DNA from: an uncultured Ignavibacteria bacterium
GTDB lineage: Bacteria; Bacteroidota; Ignavibacteria; Tepidaquicellales; Tepidaquicellaceae
DNA length: 23,383 nt
Assembly: GCA_937924675.1 (NCBI GenBank)
Contig: CALEVL010000053.1
Coordinates: 1-23,383, forward strand
Direction: 5' to 3'
Both the position numbers and the translations under genes were made by a program. Within the stretch, counting starts at the first letter, position 1. Every line of letters starts with the position of its first letter. Of this stretch, positions 16,177 to 21,761 are shown in pieces. A model generated the notes under the pieces. The model did not search any database, was not told where the DNA came from, and was given only the letters and a program-made list of their open reading frames with translations.

Positions 16177-16184
16177 CAAAAATA
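16177..16184 (-). promoter_or_regulatory. Putative -7 element of the 499-aa protein gene
   Basis: In transcript sense TATTTTTG, a perfect TAnnTTTG match, 38 bp before the ATG at 16138. No TTG is found at the expected distance upstream, so only the -7 box is called. Confidence 0.35.
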
Positions 16185-16238
16185 ACATTTTTTTGCTACA
16201 TTAGATAATCATTACTTCACAAATAGACCCAAATTCTT

Positions 16239-16269
16239 TTGCGCATGAATATATTTCTGATTAGTTTTG
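16239..16269 (+). promoter_or_regulatory. Promoter of adhesin copy 3
   Basis: TTG at 16239-16241, a 20-nt spacer, then TAGTTTTG at 16262-16269, a full TAnnTTTG match. The predicted start is near 16276, giving a leader of about 140 nt. An in-frame ATG at 16245 and one overlapping the upstream box lie in or before this promoter and so cannot be the translation start. Confidence 0.55.
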
Positions 16270-16314
16270 CTAACAATTTTTTTAACCCCCAAGGTCTATT
16301 GATTTGCGGAAAAA

Positions 16315-16374
16315 CGATTCGGGATATGATACCCAAAGTCATATCCTACGGATCCCAAATTCGGAAACGAATCG
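16315..16374 (+). promoter_or_regulatory. Structured 5' leader of adhesin copy 3 (ACCCAAA-loop element)
   Basis: CGATTCG (16315-16321) pairs with CGAATCG (16368-16374). Inside, GGATATGA (16322-16329) pairs perfectly with TCATATCC (16339-16346); a T-G pair may close the 7-nt loop ACCCAAA (16331-16337). The outer stem ends 41 nt before the TTG start. This is the most stable-looking inner hairpin of the four. Confidence 0.65.
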
Positions 16375-16403
16375 CTTTTCTTTTGATAGATCAACAAAAA
16401 ACG

Positions 16404-16418
16404 AAAGGAGAAAACTTG
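16404..16418 (+). promoter_or_regulatory. Shine-Dalgarno that fixes a TTG start for adhesin copy 3
   Basis: GAAAGGAG lies five bases before TTG at 16416-16418. The same core precedes the ATG of copies 2 and 4. Using this TTG gives a signal peptide of the same length as the paralogues. Confidence 0.8.
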
Positions 16419-17819
16419 AAGAGGATTGCACTGTTTTTTCTAATTCTTTTTTTCTCGGCAAATGTTTATGCACAATACACTCCTGCGTCAGTTGAAGGAG
16501 TTAAGCCGGGAAGAAATACCACGTTCAAAAACCCTTACAGTAATTCCAACGAGACCAGATTTATAGGTCTGTGCTTCGGAAAGATCTACAACCCAAATTC
16601 CGGTCCCGATGTTTGCTTCTACAGTCTTGACGTAATCAAACTTGCAAACGGCTGTATGCCGAATTTTGACTATGTTGACGATCCGAATTATGTGCTTAAT
16701 TCAAAGATCTGCTACATCCTCAAAACATATTATCCGGGAGCAACAGGTCCGGGACAGCTTGGTAATCTTGATAACGAAGCTGCAGCAATTCAATTGGTTA
16801 TCTGGAATTATACAAATGGGCTGGATTTAAGCACCATCACTAGTAATACAGTCAAGAACAGAGCCAACGCAATAAAGGCTTATGTTGAAGCTAATGCAAC
16901 AAGCTGCTCACCTAATGTTACTTTCGAAATCATCATGGATGCTGATCCGGATTATTTCCTTGTCAGAACGACAGACGATAACGGAAACGGAATTGCAGTT
17001 AACAACATTGCATTGTCAATTACAGAAGGTTCATTAAGTGATGATACAGTAAATACTACAAGTCCTTCAGGGTATTCAAATCCTGTACAGGTTATAAATG
17101 CAGCTTCAGGAGAGATAACAGCGATCAGCAACAATATCATCATGCCGAAAGGAACTGTATTCAGACATTCATCAGATCAGTGTCCGAGAGTTGTACTTGC
17201 TTGCCCGGGTCCCGGTGAGAAGAGAATAACAATTGACTGGGGCGCTCTTCCGGTTGAACTGACTTCCTTTGTCTCAGTTGTGACTGCAAATAATGTTGAG
17301 CTCAAATGGACAACTTCTTCAGAGCTTAATAATTCAAACTTTGAAATTGAAAGGAGAATCTCAGGTTCTTCAGTGTGGAATAATGCAGGCAGAGTTTCAG
17401 GCAATGGAACAATCTCCACTCCTGTTAGCTATTCATTCACAGACAGAAATCTTTCTTCGGGAAGATATGATTACAGACTGAAGCAGATAGATTACAATGG
17501 CAACTTCGAATATTTTAACCTCAGCAATGAAGTTGAACTAGGTGTGCCTGCTAAATTTAGTCTGTATCAAAACTATCCTAACCCATTTAATCCTGAGACA
17601 AAGATAAGGTTTGATATGAATGTCGAAGGAAATGTTTCTGTAAAGGTTTTCGACTTCACAGGAAAAGAAGTTGCAACTCTAGTAAACGGATTCATGCCGG
17701 CAGGTTATCATACTGCTTCACTTAATGCAGGAGCTCTTGGACTTTCAAGTGGAATATATTTCTATAAGATGGAAACCGCCGGTTACCTGAAGATTCTTAA
17801 GATGACACTGATAAAGTAA
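16416..17819 (+). CDS. T9SS-exported TED-like surface protein, copy 3, thioester Cys replaced by Ser
   Basis: 467 aa from the TTG at 16416. The open frame extends up to 16239, but that part overlaps the promoter and leader and encodes nothing like a paralogue. The signal peptide is residues 1-19 (KRIALFFLILFFSANVYA), giving mature Gln20-Tyr. The TED-like domain is about 35-160: CFYSLD with Ser70 where copies 1 and 2 have Cys, ICYILKTYYPG (98-108) and AIQLVIWNY with Gln126 and Trp130. Cys67 is three residues early and probably not equivalent. It then has the Ig-like domain (YFLVRTTDDNGNGIAVNNIAL), WGALPVELTSF, the FN3-like part and a T9SS sorting domain (NYPNPFNPETKI, ending KMTLIK). Without the Cys an internal thioester is not expected, so this copy may bind non-covalently or be a structural partner. 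Confidence 0.75.
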   Translation: MKRIALFFLILFFSANVYAQYTPASVEGVKPGRNTTFKNPYSNSNETRFIGLCFGKIYNPNSGPDVCFYSLDVIKLANGCMPNFDYVDDPNYVLNSKICYILKTYYPGATGPGQLGNLDNEAAAIQLVIWNYTNGLDLSTITSNTVKNRANAIKAYVEANATSCSPNVTFEIIMDADPDYFLVRTTDDNGNGIAVNNIALSITEGSLSDDTVNTTSPSGYSNPVQVINAASGEITAISNNIIMPKGTVFRHSSDQCPRVVLACPGPGEKRITIDWGALPVELTSFVSVVTANNVELKWTTSSELNNSNFEIERRISGSSVWNNAGRVSGNGTISTPVSYSFTDRNLSSGRYDYRLKQIDYNGNFEYFNLSNEVELGVPAKFSLYQNYPNPFNPETKIRFDMNVEGNVSVKVFDFTGKEVATLVNGFMPAGYHTASLNAGALGLSSGIYFYKMETAGYLKILKMTLIK

Positions 17820-17891
17820 ATCCTGATGATCAGCGTATATGGTCATACTTGATTCTGTGAATTGTGTTTATGTTGGTTAATGGATAAATTA

Positions 17892-17952
17892 GCCGGGCTT
17901 AAAGATAAGGCAGATTCCCCAAGTCTGTTTGCTTTAAAGCTTCAAGCCCGGC
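17892..17952 (+). promoter_or_regulatory. Structured 5' leader of adhesin copy 4 (CCCCAAG-loop element)
   Basis: GCCGGGCTT (17892-17900) pairs with AAGCCCGGC (17944-17952), the strongest outer stem of the four. Inside, CAGA (17911-17914) pairs with TCTG (17924-17927) around TTCCCCAAG. The outer stem ends 24 nt before the ATG, and the GAAAGGAG Shine-Dalgarno (17962-17969) follows. No T-run follows, so it is not a simple terminator for copy 3. Confidence 0.65.
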
Positions 17953-17975
17953 AATTATATTGAAAGGAGAAAAAA

Positions 17976-19373
17976 ATGAAAGCGGCAACTTTGTTGCTGT
18001 ACTTTTTTTTATGTTCAGCAATTGTTAGTGCACAGTACACAGCAGCATCAATATCCGGTTACACCAACGGATCAAATGTAACTTATATTGATCCGTTGAC
18101 CGGTTCCTTAGAAACAAGATTCGCGGGTTTGCTCAACGGAAGGTTAATTGACACTTCTACAGGACCTGCGGTTTCATATTATTTCCTGGATGCCAAAATA
18201 CCATTAGGATACAATCTTCCGCGAAACGACTATTTTGATGACATTATTTCTGATGGTATTGATCGGCATGCATGCTGGATAATTAACAACTTTTATCCCG
18301 GTGATACTGCTACAGGTCAGTTAAGTGATTTAAATTTAGAAGCCTCGGCAATTCAGTTCGCCATCTGGCACTTTACTTCAGGAATACAGCTAAACACAAT
18401 AACTAACCCAACGATCAGAAACAGGGCATTGGAAATACAGAACATGGCCGCTAACAATGCTTGCGGTGTTCGGCTATCTGTTGAGTTTGTGCTTGATGAG
18501 GATCCCGAGTATTTTTCTATCAGGACTGTTGATGATAACGGCAACCCGATTGCAGTTGACAGCATAGTCTTATACTACGATGAAGGAATCTTGAGTTCAT
18601 ACTTAGTCAATACAACTTTGCCTCTTGGAATTTCGGAACGCGTTCAGGTCATAGGTGCAAATACAGGTTTGATCGGAGCTTTCAGCAGAAAGTTTGTCTT
18701 TCCGAAAAGCAGCATCTTCAGACATCAGTCACCTGATTTTCCCAGAATATTTCTTGCTGAGCCGGGCTTTGGGCCGAGGCATTTTACGTATGATTGGGGA
18801 ACTTTACCCGTTGAGCTAACTTCATTCAATTCATTTGTTCACGGAAGTGATGTTGAACTTAAGTGGTCAACTTCTATGGAGATAAACAATTCTCAATTTG
18901 AAATAGAAAGGAAATCCGTTCCGGGTATCTGGAAGAGTGTCGGGTTGGTAAGTGGGAGCGGGACTGTAAATTTTCCCACTGATTATGATTTCAAAGACAG
19001 GAATGTTGCCATCGGAAATTATCGATACCGTCTGAAGCAAGTTGACTATAACGGCAACTATGATTTTTTTGAACTGGCACAGACCGTTAATGTTGGATCT
19101 CCTGTCCGCTTTGAACTTGGACAAAATTATCCGAATCCATTCAATCCATCTACCAAAATATATTACAAATTGCATACTTCAGATTTTACAACGCTGAAGG
19201 TTTTTGATATGACAGGAAAGCAAATTGCCGTATTGGTAAACAAAAGACAGGAAGCGGGAACTTATGAAGTAAACTTTAGCGCTTCGCAATTCGGGTTAAC
19301 GGCAGGTGTATATGTTTACAAATTGGATTCGGGTGGGTTTTCTATCACTAAGAAAATGGTGGTGCTTGAGTAA
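17976..19373 (+). CDS. T9SS-exported TED-like surface protein, copy 4, thioester Cys replaced by Phe
   Basis: 465 aa. The signal peptide is residues 1-19, giving mature Gln20-Tyr. The TED-like domain is about 35-160: SYYFLD with Phe70 at the thioester-Cys position, CWIINNFYPGD (100-110) and AIQFAIWHF with Gln127 and Trp131. Copies 3 and 4 share ETRF-GL near residue 47 and a longer insert between the two motif halves (Cys-position to Gln distance 56-57, against 51-52 in copies 1 and 2), so they look like a duplicated pair. It continues with an Ig-like domain (YFSIRTVDDNGNPIAVDSIVL), WGTLPVELTSF, the FN3-like part and a T9SS type A domain (NYPNPFNPSTKIYYKL). The C-terminus, KKMVVLE, is slightly unusual. 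It could be transcribed with copy 3, since no clear terminator separates them. A strong terminator follows at 19397. Confidence 0.75.
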   Translation: MKAATLLLYFFLCSAIVSAQYTAASISGYTNGSNVTYIDPLTGSLETRFAGLLNGRLIDTSTGPAVSYYFLDAKIPLGYNLPRNDYFDDIISDGIDRHACWIINNFYPGDTATGQLSDLNLEASAIQFAIWHFTSGIQLNTITNPTIRNRALEIQNMAANNACGVRLSVEFVLDEDPEYFSIRTVDDNGNPIAVDSIVLYYDEGILSSYLVNTTLPLGISERVQVIGANTGLIGAFSRKFVFPKSSIFRHQSPDFPRIFLAEPGFGPRHFTYDWGTLPVELTSFNSFVHGSDVELKWSTSMEINNSQFEIERKSVPGIWKSVGLVSGSGTVNFPTDYDFKDRNVAIGNYRYRLKQVDYNGNYDFFELAQTVNVGSPVRFELGQNYPNPFNPSTKIYYKLHTSDFTTLKVFDMTGKQIAVLVNKRQEAGTYEVNFSASQFGLTAGVYVYKLDSGGFSITKKMVVLE

Positions 19374-19396
19374 ATGAATTGAGACATAATGAAAAC

Positions 19397-19431
19397 AAGA
19401 AGCCGGAACAAGTTCCGGCTTCTTCGTTTTT
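19397..19431. terminator. Strong intrinsic terminator, probably bidirectional
   Basis: AAGAAGCCGGAA (19397-19408) pairs perfectly with TTCCGGCTTCTT (19413-19424) around CAAG, followed by CGTTTTT on the plus strand. On the minus strand TTGTTTTC follows. It ends copy 4 (+) and may also serve the convergent dioxygenase gene, whose stop is at 19519. Confidence 0.9.
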
Positions 19432-19518
19432 GGATCAAAGTGTTACAGAATGGATCAGAGTAAAGTCTTCATCTTTTAATCTCAGCCGGATATTTTCAGA
19501 CTTCCAATTGATTCAAAA

Positions 19519-20709
19519 TCACTGTCCTTCATTTATCAGCTCGATCGGATCTTTCTCATTCCAGCTAAGATAATATACCGGGTCATTCATATCTCTTGCA
19601 TACGTTGTAAGCTTAAGCGGTCTGAATGTATCCATCATCACTGCTGTCTCATGAGTTTCTTTCTTGTCAAGATTTGCTTCAACAGTTCCCGGGTGCGGTC
19701 CGTGAGGTATGCCATTCGGATGCAGGCTGATCGATGCATAATCAATTCCTTTTCTGCTTGTAAAATTTCCGTCAACATAATACAGCATCTCATCAGAATC
19801 CAAATTGCTGTGATTGTATGGAATCGGAACTGCAAGCGGATGGTAATCAAGCAGTCTCGGGCAGAAAGAACAAATCACAAAGCCGGGAGCATGAAATGTC
19901 TGATGTATAGGCGGTGGCATGTGGATCTTTCCAGTGATCGGCATGAAGTCATTGATATTGAAGATCCATGGGAAATAGAATCCGTCCCAACCTACAACAT
20001 CTAAAGGATGAAAATCATAATGAATTGAAACTATCTTCTCACCTTTCTTAACCTTAATAATGAAATCGCCTTTCTCATCAATGGTAAGAAGTTCCGCAGG
20101 TGCCTTTATGTCTCTTTCGCAATATGGCGCATGCTCTGCAAGCTGTCCAAACTCATTTCTGTATCTTGTCGGAGTTGTTACCGGACCTACAGATTCAAAA
20201 ATAAGATATCTTGCTTCATCCGTACTATGAATGAGTTTGTAAATCACTCCTCTTGGAATCACAATGTAGTCACCCTCTACAAAATCCAATACACCAAGTT
20301 GTGATTCAAGCTTTCCTTTTCCTTCATGAATAAAAATTATTTCATCACACAATGCATTCTTGTAATAGTAATTCATCTGTTCTGCAGGCCTGCAAATGCT
20401 CATCACAACATCGTTGTTAAACATTATCGGCTTTCTGCCGCTAACTGCATCGCCTTCCTTTTTTGCCGGCTTGGTTCGGAAGTGATAAGGCCTAAGAGAA
20501 GCTTCTGTCCATTCTTCAATTGTTACGATCTCTACTTCCGGAGAGATCTCCTTAATCTTAGCAGGTGAATTTATGTGATATGCATTAGTATAAATGCTGT
20601 CGAATCCGATAGTTGAAAAGAGTTCCTCTTTGTATAGCGAACCGTCAGGCTGCCTGAATTGTGTATGCCTCTTCTGAGGTATCTGTCCGAGTTTATGGTA
20701 GTACGGCAT
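19519..20709 (-). CDS. hmgA: Homogentisate 1,2-dioxygenase family protein (bicupin)
   Basis: The family opens the ring of homogentisate to maleylacetoacetate with O2 and Fe(II), in tyrosine and phenylalanine breakdown; it is cytoplasmic. The 396 aa are shorter than the human enzyme (about 445). Family features are DVVGWDGFYFPWIFNINDF (237-255), PITGKIHMPPPIHQTFHAPG (257-276), the cupin metal site PYNHSNLDSDEM with His300 and Glu307, and PHGPHPG with His336. The His-to-Glu spacing is seven residues where the human H-x5-E ligand pair has six, so Asp306 or Glu307 could be the acidic ligand. The N-terminal cupin half includes EIIFIHEGKG and DYIVIPRG. It starts 26 bp after trxB and is probably in the same operon. 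No other tyrosine-catabolism gene is in the window. Confidence 0.82.
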   Translation of the reverse strand: MPYYHKLGQIPQKRHTQFRQPDGSLYKEELFSTIGFDSIYTNAYHINSPAKIKEISPEVEIVTIEEWTEASLRPYHFRTKPAKKEGDAVSGRKPIMFNNDVVMSICRPAEQMNYYYKNALCDEIIFIHEGKGKLESQLGVLDFVEGDYIVIPRGVIYKLIHSTDEARYLIFESVGPVTTPTRYRNEFGQLAEHAPYCERDIKAPAELLTIDEKGDFIIKVKKGEKIVSIHYDFHPLDVVGWDGFYFPWIFNINDFMPITGKIHMPPPIHQTFHAPGFVICSFCPRLLDYHPLAVPIPYNHSNLDSDEMLYYVDGNFTSRKGIDYASISLHPNGIPHGPHPGTVEANLDKKETHETAVMMDTFRPLKLTTYARDMNDPVYYLSWNEKDPIELINEGQ

Positions 20710-20735
20710 GTTTCACTGATTTATTTTTTAAAAAC

Positions 20736-21713
20736 TTATGCTTTAGTTTTTGCAATTGAATCTTCATATTCCTTTGCTTCAAGATATCTTTCCGCATCGA
20801 TTGCTGCCATGCATCCGCTGCCGGCTGCAGTTATTGCCTGTCTGTAATAATGATCCTGAACATCTCCGCATGCAAAGACTCCCTCGATATTTGTTCTGGA
20901 AGAATGACCTTGTGTGATCAGATATCCGTTCTCATCCATTTCAAGAATCCCCTTGAACAGCTTTGAATTTGGCTCATGACCTATGGCTGTAAAGAATCCT
21001 GAACATTCCAATACGGTTTCTTCATTTGTTTTCACATTCCGGACCCTTGCACCGGTAACAGTCTTTCTGCCGTCTTCTTCCGTTCCAAGTATCTCTTCCA
21101 CTACCGTATCAAGGATGACTCTTATCTTAGGATTGCTTCGTGCCCTGTCCTGCATGATCTTCGATGCACGGAATTCATCTCTTCTGTGAATCAGTATCAC
21201 CTCGCTTGCATGACGTGTCAAGTAGTTTGCTTCTTCCATTGCCGTATCGCCACCGCCTACAACTATCACTTTCATTCCCTTAAAAAAGAATCCGTCACAG
21301 GTTGCACATGAAGAAACTCCATAACCCATGAAATGTTTTTCTGATTCAAGTCCTATCCACTTTGCCGAGGCACCCGTGGATACAATTACCGTATCACTTG
21401 TATATTCATTTCCTCCATCATCGATTACTTTGAATGGTGAAGAGCCGAAGTCTACTTTTTCAATATTCTTGTAAATAGACTCTGCGCCAAACCTGTGCGC
21501 TTGTTTTCTCATAACATCCATAAGTTCAGGTCCCTGTATTCCGTGTTCGAAGCCGGGGTAATTCTCAACTTCAGTTGTTATCATCAATTGACCGCCGGGT
21601 TGTACTCCTTCAAATATGAGCGGGCTGAGATTTGCTCTTGCCGAGTAGAGGGCAGCTGTTAAGCCGGCCGGACCTGAGCCGACCACTATTACTTTCCTGT
21701 GATTGTTTTGCAT
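20736..21713 (-). CDS. trxB: Thioredoxin reductase (NADPH)
   Basis: Cytoplasmic FAD flavoprotein that passes electrons from NADPH to thioredoxin, keeping protein thiols reduced. The 325 aa are typical of low-molecular-weight TrxB. Motifs: GSGPAG (12-17, FAD), GGQLMITTEVENYPGF (40-55), redox-active CATC (136-139), GGGDTAMEEA (153-162, NADPH), HRRDEFRAS (176-184, basic residues that select NADPH) and GVFACGDVQD (278-287). It sits between the TPR gene (48 bp upstream) and hmgA (26 bp downstream) on the same strand. No thioredoxin gene is adjacent. Confidence 0.95.
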   Translation of the reverse strand: MQNNHRKVIVVGSGPAGLTAALYSARANLSPLIFEGVQPGGQLMITTEVENYPGFEHGIQGPELMDVMRKQAHRFGAESIYKNIEKVDFGSSPFKVIDDGGNEYTSDTVIVSTGASAKWIGLESEKHFMGYGVSSCATCDGFFFKGMKVIVVGGGDTAMEEANYLTRHASEVILIHRRDEFRASKIMQDRARSNPKIRVILDTVVEEILGTEEDGRKTVTGARVRNVKTNEETVLECSGFFTAIGHEPNSKLFKGILEMDENGYLITQGHSSRTNIEGVFACGDVQDHYYRQAITAAGSGCMAAIDAERYLEAKEYEDSIAKTKA

Positions 21714-21761
21714 ATTGTTAATTGGTTTGTCTGTTTACTTCAATAATTACTTTCATGTAGA

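Noticed and set aside
16239..16415. 59-residue N-terminal extension of adhesin copy 3
   Set aside because: It overlaps a full-match promoter and the structured leader, has no ribosome-binding site and would bury the signal peptide; the TTG at 16416 is much better.
17885..17892. Promoter for adhesin copy 4 (TTG-N20-TAAATTAG)
   Set aside because: The spacing fits, but transcription would start inside the 5' arm of the outer stem and destroy the leader structure. Another candidate, TATGTTGG at 17869, has a 17-nt spacer, so neither is called.
12687..17952. Known riboswitch (for example cyclic-di-GMP) in the adhesin leaders
   Set aside because: The conserved bases of the cyclic-di-GMP class I aptamer, or of others I can recall, are not present; the only shared primary sequence is the CCCCAAA-type loop.
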